Both the position numbers and the translations under genes were made by a program. The notes under the pieces are model-generated. The model searched no databases, was not told the DNA's origin, and worked only from the letters and a program-made list of their open reading frames with translations. Positions 36,222-46,200 of a stretch of DNA of 64,000 bases are shown here, one piece after another; position 1 is the stretch's first letter, and each line of letters begins with the position of its first letter. Where the stretch lies: positions 868,001-932,000 of the forward strand of contig NZ_QRGB01000001.1 of NCBI RefSeq assembly GCF_003449035.1, in the 5' to 3' direction. Source of the stretch: Pedobacter indicus (lineage in GTDB: Bacteria; Bacteroidota; Bacteroidia; Sphingobacteriales; Sphingobacteriaceae).

Positions 36222-38663
36222 ATGTCCTTTCAACCCAAACAGATCCTTAAAATTAGCACTTGGTTACTTCTTTTATTTTGTTTCGTTGCGAATGAATCAC
36301 AAGCACAACAAAATGGATCGATTCGTGGGCAGGTTGTCGATGAGACAAAAAACGGATTGGAGTTCGTAGCGATATCGCTATTGAAACTTCCTGACTCTAC
36401 ATTTGTTGAGCATGCTGAAACGGCGGCCAATGGGCGCTTTCAATTTCCGGCTGTAGCCCCAGGAGCATATGTGATTAAGACCAATTACATTGGTTATGAT
36501 GTTGCACAACGAAGTGTAACCATTGAAGCCGGAGACAATGAAAACCTTGGTGTGATTAATCTGTCGGTTGACAGTAAGCTGCTGCAAGAGGTAGTCGTAG
36601 AGCGTGAAGCTCCTGCGGTTCAATACGAATTAGATAGAACTGTCTTTAATATCACCTCAGATGTGCAGGCAATGAGTGTGAATGCGACCGAAGTTTTGGA
36701 GCAGATTCCGATGGTTGAACTGGATGAAGAAGGTACACCTAGTGTAATGGGACAAGGACTTACCGTGTTGATTGATGGTAGGCCTTCTAGGATTTATGGT
36801 GATAATATTGAAACTGTATTAAAGCTGATCCCTTCGGGTGTAATTGAAAAAGTAGAAGTGATCACAAGTCCGTCTGCGAGATATACAACCGAAGAGGGCG
36901 GAATCGTCTTGAATATCGTGACGAAAAGTAAGAGCCTGATTGGGGTAAGTGGGATTGCTACCATGAATGCTACAACAAATAATCGCTACTCGCCATCTTT
37001 GAATGTGAATATTACCAGAAAAAAAATAGGTTTTAATAACAGCGTTAGTTTTGATTTTGACAAGGAACCTACAGAAAGTCGGATCTATCGGGAAAACCGG
37101 GTTGGCGACTTGTTTTTTACAGATCAGCAACGTACCGGGATGGATATTGATAAAGACTTCTCGTACAATGGGAACCTTTTTTATAACTTCAATGAAAACA
37201 ACACAGTTGGAGTGTTCTTTGGTATAGGAAGAGATACCGAAGATGAGGAGGAGGTGTTGTTAACACGTTCGTACAATAGTGAGAACGAAGATATCTCCTC
37301 TTATCGTCGTGTTATTGATGGGACAGAAAATTCTTGGCAGTATCGTGGAGGAATCGACTATAAGCGAACCTTCGAGAACGAGAATCAGGTGTTGGATCTT
37401 CAGGCTTACTATTCGACCCGTGATGATAAAGATATCGAGATATTCGATCAAGAAAGTGAATGGGAAGATTTGGAGTACCTTCAGCACCAGACTTCGATCA
37501 GTGAGGATGAAGGCTTTACCTTTCAGGGAGATTATGTTCATCCGTTTGGAGAAAATGCCATGTTAGAAGCCGGCGTGCGTGCAGAGTGGGAAACAGACGC
37601 AAACGAGTTTACACCGCTGGAGTTCGATAACGAATTGGGCGAGTATGTTATAGATACCGAATTGCTGAACGATTATGAATCGCGAGAGAAAGAGTTTACT
37701 GGTTATTTAATGTATCGCAATTCATTCGACAGACTGAGTGTTCAGGCGGGAGCGCGGCTGGAGAAAGCGATATTAAAAACGGAGCAGCGAATTTTGAATC
37801 AGTCGTACGAGAATGATTTTCTGAACCTGATCCCTACGTTAAACTTGTCTTATCGTTTGAAAAACGAAGACAATATCAAGTTTAGTTACAGCCGTCGAGC
37901 TCGCAGACCATGGTGGCGTCAACTGAACCCTTTTGTTGATTACTCAAATCCAGAGGATATTCAATCGGGAAACCCTGATCTGGATCCAGAACTTATCAAT
38001 TCATTTGAAGCTAGTTACGGTAAATTTATCAATCAGTTCAATCTTTTTGGTTCTGTTTTCTATCGCCATAGCAATAATCCTATTCAACGGGTAAGTACGG
38101 TGGATGCCAGTGGTGTAACGCATACAACTTACCAAAATATTGGTACTGAAAACTACTATGGACTTGAAACGGGGGTCAGTGCAGATGTGGTTCCGAACTG
38201 GAATGTCCGATTGAATATTGGTCTGAGAAAGAATGAGGTATTAGGCTTTGATCGCGAAAATTCGCAAATGTCATTTACCGGACGGTTTTCAACGTTTTTT
38301 CCCATCGCTGCCGGATTTAGAGGGTATGCATTTGTTCGCTATCGGGGGCCGCGTGCTATTGCGCAAGGAACCATGAAGGGCATGCTGATTAGCGATGCCG
38401 GAATCCGTAAATCTTTTTTCAATAAGAAGGCTAATTTCTCAGTTCGGGTTTCAGATATTTTCAACCAAATGCAGTTTTCCAGAACCTTGGAACAAGAAAA
38501 CTTTTTCCAGACAAGTGATTATAAAAGACAGTCGCGCTACGTGTCTTTCAGTATCAGCTATATCTTTGGAAGTTTGAGAGATAGCGGTGGTAGAGGTGAC
38601 AGCGATATGGATCAGGGTTCGGGTGATATGGGAGGCGGTATGCAAGGCGGAATGGAAGATTAA
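36222..38663 (+). CDS. TonB-dependent outer-membrane beta-barrel protein (OMP_b-brl_3 type)
   Basis: I start at ATG 36222, which gives a signal peptide (MSFQPKQILKISTWLLLLFC... SQA); the open frame extends to 36096 but that part overlaps the kinase. The 813-residue protein has a carboxypeptidase-like regulatory domain (GSIRGQVVDETKNGLEFVAI), a plug (ATEVLEQIPMVELDEEGTPS, VEVITSPSARY) and a long barrel. The last barrel strand, RYVSFSISYIFG, is followed by about 32 extra residues rich in Gly, Asp, Ser and Met (GDMGGGMQGGMED), so the usual C-terminal aromatic beta-signal is not at the end. It follows a two-component system. The ligand is unknown; metal binding by the Met-rich tail is speculative. 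Confidence 0.88.
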   Translation: MSFQPKQILKISTWLLLLFCFVANESQAQQNGSIRGQVVDETKNGLEFVAISLLKLPDSTFVEHAETAANGRFQFPAVAPGAYVIKTNYIGYDVAQRSVTIEAGDNENLGVINLSVDSKLLQEVVVEREAPAVQYELDRTVFNITSDVQAMSVNATEVLEQIPMVELDEEGTPSVMGQGLTVLIDGRPSRIYGDNIETVLKLIPSGVIEKVEVITSPSARYTTEEGGIVLNIVTKSKSLIGVSGIATMNATTNNRYSPSLNVNITRKKIGFNNSVSFDFDKEPTESRIYRENRVGDLFFTDQQRTGMDIDKDFSYNGNLFYNFNENNTVGVFFGIGRDTEDEEEVLLTRSYNSENEDISSYRRVIDGTENSWQYRGGIDYKRTFENENQVLDLQAYYSTRDDKDIEIFDQESEWEDLEYLQHQTSISEDEGFTFQGDYVHPFGENAMLEAGVRAEWETDANEFTPLEFDNELGEYVIDTELLNDYESREKEFTGYLMYRNSFDRLSVQAGARLEKAILKTEQRILNQSYENDFLNLIPTLNLSYRLKNEDNIKFSYSRRARRPWWRQLNPFVDYSNPEDIQSGNPDLDPELINSFEASYGKFINQFNLFGSVFYRHSNNPIQRVSTVDASGVTHTTYQNIGTENYYGLETGVSADVVPNWNVRLNIGLRKNEVLGFDRENSQMSFTGRFSTFFPIAAGFRGYAFVRYRGPRAIAQGTMKGMLISDAGIRKSFFNKKANFSVRVSDIFNQMQFSRTLEQENFFQTSDYKRQSRYVSFSISYIFGSLRDSGGRGDSDMDQGSGDMGGGMQGGMED

Positions 38664-38732
38664 CAATGAATTAATAGAAAAGCGGCTAGAAAGAATTACA
38701 TTAGCAATGTAAAACTGCAAATTTTTTAGCTG

Positions 38733-39569
38733 ATGAAACGGATATATACAACCCTTCTACTCTTATTGGTTATTAGCGCATCTGTTGTTGCGCAGGAACT
38801 TAAAGTAGCGACCTATAATCTCAGGTATGCGAACACAAGCGACACAGGAAATCTATGGCCAGATCGTGCGCCTTATGTTGGTGCTCTGATTCGATTTCAT
38901 GATTTTGATGTTTTTGGGACGCAGGAGGCGCTAAACTCACAGTTAGTTGATTTAAATGAAATGCTTCCTGATTACGCACGCTATGGCGTGGGGCGTGATG
39001 ATGGGGAAACAGGAGGCGAGCATTCGGCGATCTTTTATAAAAAAGAAAAGTTTACATTGCTGGATAAAGGCGACTTTTGGTTAGCTGAAAACCCCGATGT
39101 GCCGGGTAAAGGTTGGGATGCAACATGTTGTAATCGAATTGTATCTTGGGTTAATTTAAAGGATAATAAGTCAGGAAAGCAGTTTTTCTTTTTCAGCGCT
39201 CATTATGATCATCAAGGAAAGGTGGCGAGAAGAGAAAGCAGTAAGTTGGTATTGGAAAAGATTAAAGAGATTGCCAAGGGTAAGCCGGTTATTCTGGTTG
39301 GAGACCTTAATGCGGATCATGAAAGTGAACCCTATGAGATCCTACAGGATTCAGAGCTACTGGATGATTCTTATACCTTAGCAGACGACCCATATCATAA
39401 TAATGGAAGTTTTAGTGGCTTTAAGACGTCGAATAATATGACTATTATCGATCATATTTTTATCACCAAAGGTATTGAAGTTGATAAGTGGGGCGTGTTG
39501 ACGGATACCTATTTCGGGAAGTACCCTTCAGATCACTTTCCGGTAATGAGCATCATTAGACTTCCTTAG
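38733..39569 (+). CDS. Endonuclease/exonuclease/phosphatase (EEP) family protein, secreted
   Basis: The 278-residue protein has a signal peptide (about 1-20, MKRIYTTLLLLLVISASVVA) and EEP motifs: VATYNLRYAN, FGTQEALNSQ (metal Glu), FFSAHYDHQG, VGDLNADHESEPY and SDHFPVMSI. It differs clearly from the EEP protein at 30921, so this is not a recent duplication. Close relatives are called secreted endonuclease/exonuclease/phosphatase or sphingomyelinase-like. The substrate cannot be told. It converges on the MFS gene with a 14-nt gap. Confidence 0.86.
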   Translation: MKRIYTTLLLLLVISASVVAQELKVATYNLRYANTSDTGNLWPDRAPYVGALIRFHDFDVFGTQEALNSQLVDLNEMLPDYARYGVGRDDGETGGEHSAIFYKKEKFTLLDKGDFWLAENPDVPGKGWDATCCNRIVSWVNLKDNKSGKQFFFFSAHYDHQGKVARRESSKLVLEKIKEIAKGKPVILVGDLNADHESEPYEILQDSELLDDSYTLADDPYHNNGSFSGFKTSNNMTIIDHIFITKGIEVDKWGVLTDTYFGKYPSDHFPVMSIIRLP

Positions 39570-39583
39570 ACACTTCTTTAGAC

Positions 39584-40987
39584 TTACACTCTGTCGGGCT
39601 TTTTTAAATACGAACTCACGATAAAAAGGCATAGCAGAGGGAAGATTGCAAAAAGAATGAATAGCCAAAAGGCCGCAGATTGAGCTCCTTCTAAGCCGCC
39701 GGGCTCATTGATCCCCGCTAAATTTGTGATGATTCCGGCGAATGCTGTTCCGAATGCAGTTGCAATCAGCTGTATCGACGTGATAGAAGTAGATGCTTGG
39801 TCTTCATCGCCCTTTTTTGCTGACGAGAGAACAAGTGTAAGAAGGTGAGGCCAACCGAGTCCGATACCGATACCTGTTAATGCTAGTCCCATACAAGTCA
39901 ATATAAAGCCCAGGCTACTTCTTCCGAAAGGTGAGGGTAATAAAAATGCCAGCATGAGTATGCCAACAAACATACATAAAGGGCCTAGTCTAATAATATT
40001 ATATACCTGACTTTTAGCTACTCCTGAAAACCGAATGGATGCGGCCGTCCATCCTAAAGAAATGATAACCGTCAGATAGCCTGCTTTTAGGGGCGCATAC
40101 TGATGGATTTCCTGAAAGAAATAGGGAATATAGATTTCAGGATTCGTGCATAAAATTAACAGAGCCATCGCAGCATAAACAACACCCAGTGTGCTGCGAA
40201 ATGTATATGCGCCGCGTGGTAATAGCCGGCTCGTTGAGTTTTTCTCGAGTCTGACGATAATGAAGATGAAGATGAACGAGATCAGCAAACCTGTGAGGTT
40301 GAACGTTAAATTCGATGTGAGGCTACCGAACGACAAACAGAGGATGGCAATACTTAGCAATATCAGTTTACCGAATGGTATTGCTGTGTTCTGCTTGGAG
40401 AGTTGATGCCGCCGCGGGAATACTTTTGAAATAAGGAATAAAAGGATGATCGAAAATATAACGATTGCGCCGAAAGCCATCCGCCAAATATCTAATTCTG
40501 CAAATATTCCGCCGATAAATGGACCCGATAGAGCGGCTACTCCCCATATACCTGACAAAAGCGCCATGGCCCTTGGCCATAAAGCCTCACTGTATACCAC
40601 CCGTACCATAGAATAGGAAAGTGCCATCAATAATCCTCCCCCAAACCCCTGAACGGTTCTTCCTATCAACATCACATACATTGTCGGGGCAAGTGTGCAG
40701 GCAAGTGTTCCTGCGATAAAGATGGCGATGGACAGTTGAAAGGATCTCCGTGGACCATAGGTGTTTAAGAGTCTGACAGATAGAAATGATCCGAGGATTG
40801 AGGTAAGAACGAACAAGGTGGAGTTCCAAGAGTAAAACTCCATTCCGCCGATATCTTCAACGACAGAAGGTAAAATGGTAGTAACGAGATAGATATTGAT
40901 GGCGTGAATACCGAGTCCGCCAGCCAAGGCGCCTGTTTTAGCTCGGTTTTCTTTAGAAAATAAGATACTCCAATTGTTGTCTGCCAT
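39584..40987 (-). CDS. MFS transporter, probable drug:H+ antiporter (DHA2-like)
   Basis: The 467-residue protein has many hydrophobic segments, consistent with 14 membrane helices (DHA2 type). The loop 2-3 region reads RLLNTYGPRRSFQLSIAIFI (motif A-like), then GRTVQGFGGGLLMALSYSMV (motif B-like) and LSGIWGVAALSGPFIGGIFA (motif C, antiporter type). Motif C suggests export rather than uptake. It is divergent from the ECF sigma gene of the SusCD locus across 233 bp, but a link to that locus is not shown. Confidence 0.87.
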   Translation of the reverse strand: MADNNWSILFSKENRAKTGALAGGLGIHAINIYLVTTILPSVVEDIGGMEFYSWNSTLFVLTSILGSFLSVRLLNTYGPRRSFQLSIAIFIAGTLACTLAPTMYVMLIGRTVQGFGGGLLMALSYSMVRVVYSEALWPRAMALLSGIWGVAALSGPFIGGIFAELDIWRMAFGAIVIFSIILLFLISKVFPRRHQLSKQNTAIPFGKLILLSIAILCLSFGSLTSNLTFNLTGLLISFIFIFIIVRLEKNSTSRLLPRGAYTFRSTLGVVYAAMALLILCTNPEIYIPYFFQEIHQYAPLKAGYLTVIISLGWTAASIRFSGVAKSQVYNIIRLGPLCMFVGILMLAFLLPSPFGRSSLGFILTCMGLALTGIGIGLGWPHLLTLVLSSAKKGDEDQASTSITSIQLIATAFGTAFAGIITNLAGINEPGGLEGAQSAAFWLFILFAIFPLLCLFIVSSYLKKPDRV

Positions 40988-41220
40988 GGATTGATATACG
41001 TTAATCTTGGTAAATATTAGCTATAATAATACTGAATTAATAGGTCTTTTGTTAGTTCTTTTCTTAAAATTTTGCCAACAACTTTTTAACTGTTACTATT
41101 TTTTTTATATATTAGTTGAAAGAGATTATAGCCAACTATAACAAAAGTGATATTATGAAGTTTTGATTGCTCGCTTTACGGGTACGTAAACTTATAAAAC
41201 CTAATTATGCTATAGCCAAT

Positions 41221-41775
41221 ATGAACAATTATGAATCGTATACAGATACTGAATTAGCAAGTCTTCTGGCTCATGGAGACGAGTCGGCATATATTGAGTG
41301 CTATAATCGTTACTGGAAAAATTTATTTATACATGCCTGTAGAATGCTTCGTGATGAGGACCAAGCGATGGATATTGTACAGGATATTTATTCAAACCTT
41401 TGGAATAAAAGAGACTCGTTGATTGTTAATTCCTCTATCAAAACGTATTTGTATACATCTGTTAGAAACCATGTCATCAATGTGATAAATAAAGGCAAAC
41501 AAAAGGATAAGTATTTGGATTCTATCGCTGCCTTTGCGCAAAAGGGAGAATCTTCCACGGATGACTATGTTCACTTTAAAGACCTGGTTGAACGGATTGA
41601 CAGAGAGGTTGATAAATTTTCGCCACGAATGAAAACTATATTCGTTCTTAGTCGTGAAGACGGGATGTCTAATAAGGATATCGCTGAAAAATTAGAGATA
41701 ACGGATCATACTGTTAAAAAAACAATAAACAGAGCTTTAAAGCTACTCCGAACCCAAATCTCTTCTTTCTTTTAG
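41221..41775 (+). CDS. RNA polymerase sigma factor, ECF family
   Basis: I start at ATG 41221 (MNNYESYTDTELASLLAHGD); an upstream ATG in the same frame adds 18 poorly conserved residues. The 184-residue product has region 2 (ACRMLRDEDQAMDIVQDIYSN, LYTSVRNHVINV) and region 4 (LSREDGMSNKDIAEKLEITD followed by HTVKKTINRALKLLR). This is the FecI-like ECF group that serves SusC/SusD loci. It should be held inactive by the FecR-like protein downstream and released by a signal from the STN domain of the SusC protein. Confidence 0.93.
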   Translation: MNNYESYTDTELASLLAHGDESAYIECYNRYWKNLFIHACRMLRDEDQAMDIVQDIYSNLWNKRDSLIVNSSIKTYLYTSVRNHVINVINKGKQKDKYLDSIAAFAQKGESSTDDYVHFKDLVERIDREVDKFSPRMKTIFVLSREDGMSNKDIAEKLEITDHTVKKTINRALKLLRTQISSFF

Positions 41776-41862
41776 CAATGAATTCGTTTTGTACGTCTAC
41801 CTAGGTTAGTCTTGATAGTCTATATAGTATAAGGACCTGGAATTGGGGCTACAATATTATGG

Positions 41863-43005
41863 ATGACAATGAATAAAAAAAATGCAGAGGAACTAATTAA
41901 TAAATACTTGGAGGGTACCTGCAGTCCGGAAGAAAAGTCTTTGGTAGAACGGTGGTATAATCATGCAACAGATGAGCATCATTTGATGCCTTCGAACAGA
42001 AATATAGACGAAATTGGGGATGAGATTTTTCAGCGACTTCCCGTAAAGAGAAAAAGTAGGATAAGTATTTTCTATCGTTCAATTGTCGCTGCTGTATTCT
42101 TGGCTGCGACCACCTTTGTCATCAATTCGTTCCTTAAGGATCAAAATGAGGTTGCTGTCATCGATAGGGATCTGGAATCAATTCTCCCGGGAGGAAACAA
42201 GGCATATTTGACCTTAGAAGATGGAAGCCGTGTTTTATTAGACGAACTGGATGAAGGAAAGAGTTTGCAACAATTGGGCGTGTCGATTTCTAAGACGGAA
42301 GAGGGGCAATTAGTTTATTCGATAGATGAAAAGCCGGAGAGTGAGCCCAAAATAGTGAGGTATAACACCATATCGACTCCACGAGGAGGGCAATACCAAA
42401 TTCTATTGCCCGATGGTACAAAAGTTTGGCTGAATGCAGAATCTTCGCTTACCTATCCCACAACGTTCTCGTCTCTAGGTGAACGGAAGGTTGTATTAAG
42501 AGGCGAAGCATATTTTGAAGTAATGACTAACGAAAAGATGCCGTTCTTGGTCCATGCGATTTCGCCCGATAGCTCACTATCACAAAATATAGAAGTTCTC
42601 GGTACGCATTTTAATATTAATGCTTACGGAGATGGTGGTATATTAAAGACCACCCTCGTCGAGGGTTCTGTCAAAGTGAGGAGCGGCGATCAACAGGCTA
42701 TATTGAAACCCAACCAGCAGAGTAATGTCGACGGTAATAACCTTAACATTAAGAACATGGACGCCGACGTCGCAATAGCGTGGAAGAATGGCTATTTTAT
42801 GTTTGAGGATGAAAGGATTGAAGATATTATGTTGAGAATTGCGCGATGGTACGACGTAGAAGTGGATTTTCAGCATGTGGACAAGACGCAGGTCTTTTCT
42901 GGCACTATTTCGAAATTTGAAGACGTGAAAAGCGTGTTAAACTTGCTTGAACTAACTGGGGGTGTGCATTTTAAGATCCAACAGAAAAAAATTATTGTAA
43001 ATTGA
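41863..43005 (+). CDS. FecR-family anti-sigma factor
   Basis: The 380-residue protein has a cytoplasmic N-terminal sigma-binding part (about 1-65, ELINKYLEGTCSPEEKSLVE), one membrane segment (67-90), a periplasmic FecR domain (ISTPRGGQYQILLPDGTKVW, LRGEAYFEV) and a C-terminal DUF4974-like domain that resembles an STN fold (IEDIMLRIARWYDVEVDF). It relays the state of the SusC receptor across the inner membrane to the ECF sigma factor. Its stop codon overlaps the -33 element predicted for susC. Confidence 0.94.
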   Translation: MTMNKKNAEELINKYLEGTCSPEEKSLVERWYNHATDEHHLMPSNRNIDEIGDEIFQRLPVKRKSRISIFYRSIVAAVFLAATTFVINSFLKDQNEVAVIDRDLESILPGGNKAYLTLEDGSRVLLDELDEGKSLQQLGVSISKTEEGQLVYSIDEKPESEPKIVRYNTISTPRGGQYQILLPDGTKVWLNAESSLTYPTTFSSLGERKVVLRGEAYFEVMTNEKMPFLVHAISPDSSLSQNIEVLGTHFNINAYGDGGILKTTLVEGSVKVRSGDQQAILKPNQQSNVDGNNLNIKNMDADVAIAWKNGYFMFEDERIEDIMLRIARWYDVEVDFQHVDKTQVFSGTISKFEDVKSVLNLLELTGGVHFKIQQKKIIVN

Positions 43006-43030
43006 TGTCTACCACCGCACCCTAAATTTG
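43002..43030 (+). promoter_or_regulatory. Promoter of the susC-susD transcript with long leader
   Basis: TTG (43002-43004), an 18-bp spacer and TAAATTTG (43023-43030) form a good housekeeping-type promoter. The susC ATG at 43246 leaves a leader of about 210 nt holding a palindrome and a hairpin. The ECF-dependent promoter, if separate, is not identified. Confidence 0.5.
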
Positions 43031-43049
43031 TCTTATATATAGATCGGTT

Positions 43050-43065
43050 ACGTTCACGTGAATGT
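43050..43065. promoter_or_regulatory. Palindrome in the susC leader
   Basis: A perfect 10-bp palindrome, TTCACGTGAA (43053-43062), is extended on both sides to 16 bp with one G-T mismatch. It starts about 16 nt after the predicted transcription start, a position suiting an operator or an RNA hairpin. Confidence 0.4.
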
Positions 43066-43155
43066 AGATCGACTAAACAGTTTAACCAATTTATCATTCG
43101 ACTTAAGAATTGCTTATGAGAGACTACTACTATTACTAATTTGAATGCTGAAAAA

Positions 43156-43187
43156 ATCACCAGAAATGTGCTAGCATCTCTGGTGAT
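43156..43187 (+). other. Hairpin in the susC leader
   Basis: ATCACCAGA (43156-43164) pairs perfectly with TCTGGTGAT (43179-43187); the loop holds a second palindrome, TGCTAGCA. It ends 58 nt before the susC ATG and has no T-run, so it is more likely a leader or sRNA structure than a terminator. Confidence 0.5.
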
Positions 43188-43245
43188 ATACATTCAGTTA
43201 ATCCACAATTAAAAATCTAAATAACTAACCGAACATAACAAATGT

Positions 43246-46200
43246 ATGAAATTTATTAATGCTATCGGGCTGTCTCACCGCAGGTGGTTGGCTCAAATCA
43301 TGCGTATTATGAAACTCATTGTCTTCTTAATGGCCATTTCTTTTTTACAAGTGAGTGGGGAGACCCTTGCACAGAAAGTGACGCTCAAGCAGGAGAATAT
43401 AGCCTTGAAAGATGTTTTCAATCATATCAGAGACCAAACCGGATACGATGTCTTGTGGCAGTCTGGAAAACTCAATGATCGTGAACGGGTAGACGTTGAT
43501 TTTCAGGAAGTAGACTTGAAGGAAGTATTGAGCTCAGTACTGACACCGAAAGACTTGGCATATACGATTGTAGATAAGACGGTGGTTGTAAGGCCGCGTC
43601 CACGGTCAACCGTGCCAACTTACGAAAAGCGGAGTCAACAAAGCGTGTCTGGGGTCGTTCAGGATTCATTAGGTGTAACATTGCCGGGAGCTTCTGTAAT
43701 GATCAAAGGAACAAATGTAGGAACTCAGACTGATGGTAGTGGTCGATTTTCCTTTCCTGCCCTCGATGAGGACGTTGTATTGGTTGTATCATTTACAGGC
43801 TTTGTTACTCAGGAGGTTCCCCGTCGAGGCAGAACTTCAATTACTGTTGTTTTAAAAGAAGATCCAGCAGAACTGGGAGAGGTTGTGGTTGTTGCATTTG
43901 GTACACAGAAGAAAACGGATATGGTGGGTGCGGTTACTACTATCAAGCCGTCGGATCTGCGTGTTCCGTCAAGTAATCTTACAACTGCTTTAGCAGGACA
44001 AGCAGCGGGTGTTATCGCTTATCAACGAAGTGGGGAGCCTGGGCAAGATAATGCTGACTTCTTTATTCGAGGGGTTACTTCATTTGGTACGGGAAAAGTG
44101 GATCCTTTGATTTTAATTGATGGTGTAGAGTTGGGAGTTACGGAATTGGCACGTCTCCGACCAGATGATATTGAAAGTTTTTCAATCATGAAAGATGCGA
44201 CTTCGACTGCGCTCTATGGTGCCCGAGGGGCAAATGGGGTTATTTTTGTTACAACCAAGCAGGGTAAAGAAGGAACTCCAACAATATCGTTTCGAGCAGA
44301 GAGTTCTCTTTCCGAACCAACTGCGAATGTCGAATTAGCCGATCCGGTAGATTTTATGAAGCTCTATAACGATGCATTAATATCGAGAAATCCATTTGAG
44401 CCTCCTCTGTATTCTCAAGAAAAAATCGATGCCACTGAACAAGGCCTTCATCCGATTCTATTTCCGGCAGTCGACTGGCGCGATGAATTATTTAAAGATC
44501 AAACTTTCAATCATCGCTATAATCTGAATGTAAGTGGAGGGGGAAAGGTGGCGAGATATTATGTCGCAGGTTCATATGCACAAGACAATGGTGTGCTAAA
44601 AGTCAATGGTATTAACAATTTTAATAATAATATAAACTTAAAAAGTTACACGTTGAGAGCAAATGTTAATATTGATTTAACTAAATCAACTGAACTAATC
44701 GTCCGTTTAAACGGTAACTTCGATGATTATGTGGGGCCGATTGAGGGTGGGTCAGCTATATACAATAAGGTTATTCGAACTAACCCGGTAGACTTTGCTC
44801 CGTATTATCCAATTGATGATTCGCACCGTCATATACAACATATTATGTTTGGCGGTTTGGCTGATCGTTCATTTTTGAATCCATACGCCGACATGGTGAA
44901 GGGATACAAAGATTATACTAGATCTTTAATGATGGCACAAATGGAGTTAAAGCAGGATCTATCTGCAATAACTGAGGGCTTAAATGTTCGAGCAATGTTT
45001 AATACAAATCGAATATCTAGATTTGATATTGAACGCTCATATAAACCCTTTTTCTATGACCTAGAATACTTTGATCGACGGACTGGTGACTATGAGATAT
45101 ATTCCTTTAATGAAACTTCCGGAACTGAGTTTTTAGATTTCGGAGTAAACGAAGGCCTGAGACAACAGTCTTCCGTTTTTTACATGGAAACTGCATTGAA
45201 TTATGCCAGAGTATTTAATGAGAAGCATTCTTGGAGCGGTTTACTTGTTGCGATTATGCGTTCCAACATGGATGCAAAAGCGAGCAGCCTTCAATTATCT
45301 CTTCCTTCACGAAATTTAGGGGTTTCTGGACGAGCAACCTATGCTTACGATAGCCGTTATTTTCTCGAGTTTAATTTCGGATATAACGGCTCGGAGCGAT
45401 TTCATGAGAATAAACGCTGGGGGTTTTTCCCGTCAGCTGGGGTAGCTTGGAGCATATCGAATGAAAAGTTCTGGGAGCCAATGAAGAATACGATTAATAA
45501 TTTTCGTATTAGAGGCACCTATGGTCTTGTAGGAAATGATGAAATCGGATCAGCCTCTGATCGATTCTTTTATCTTTCTGAAGTAAACATGGCGGCGGGT
45601 AACCGGGGATTTACTTTTGGGCGAGAGGGGGGTAGATCAATCAGCGGCGTAAATGTTACGAGATATGCAAATGAAGGTGTAACATGGGAAACTTCTTATA
45701 AAAGTAACCTCGCTCTTGAGTTAGGATTATTTAATAAAGTAAATATCCAAGCCGATTTCTTTTCCGAAAGAAGAACGAATATTTTAATGAATCGGGCTGA
45801 TATTCCAACTACAATGGGATTAACAGCGCCTGTACGAGCAAATGTGGGTGAAGCTTCTGGTCGAGGAATGGATATATCTCTTGATTATTCGCATAGCTTC
45901 CAAAATGGTATGTGGTTACAAGCACGAGCAAACTATACTTATGCCACTAGTAAATATCGTGTATATGAAGAACCAGTTTACGAAAGGGAGTGGTGGAAAT
46001 CTAGGATTGGACAACCATTAGGACAGCTTTATGGTTACATTGCAGAGCGCTTGTTTGTCGACGATGCAGAGGTTCAGAATTCACCTCAACAAAATTTTGG
46101 CTCACAAAATATAGCGGGAGATATAAAGTATAAAGATATCAATGGTGATGGACAGATCACTACTTTAGATCAGGTGCCGATAGGATTTCCTACAGTGCCG

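Noticed and set aside
41167-41220. Upstream start for the ECF sigma factor
   Set aside because: The extra 18 residues lack family similarity; region 2 is spaced normally from ATG 41221.
43055-43060. CACGTG as a eukaryote-type E-box
   Set aside because: Such factors do not occur here; it is only the core of a longer bacterial palindrome.
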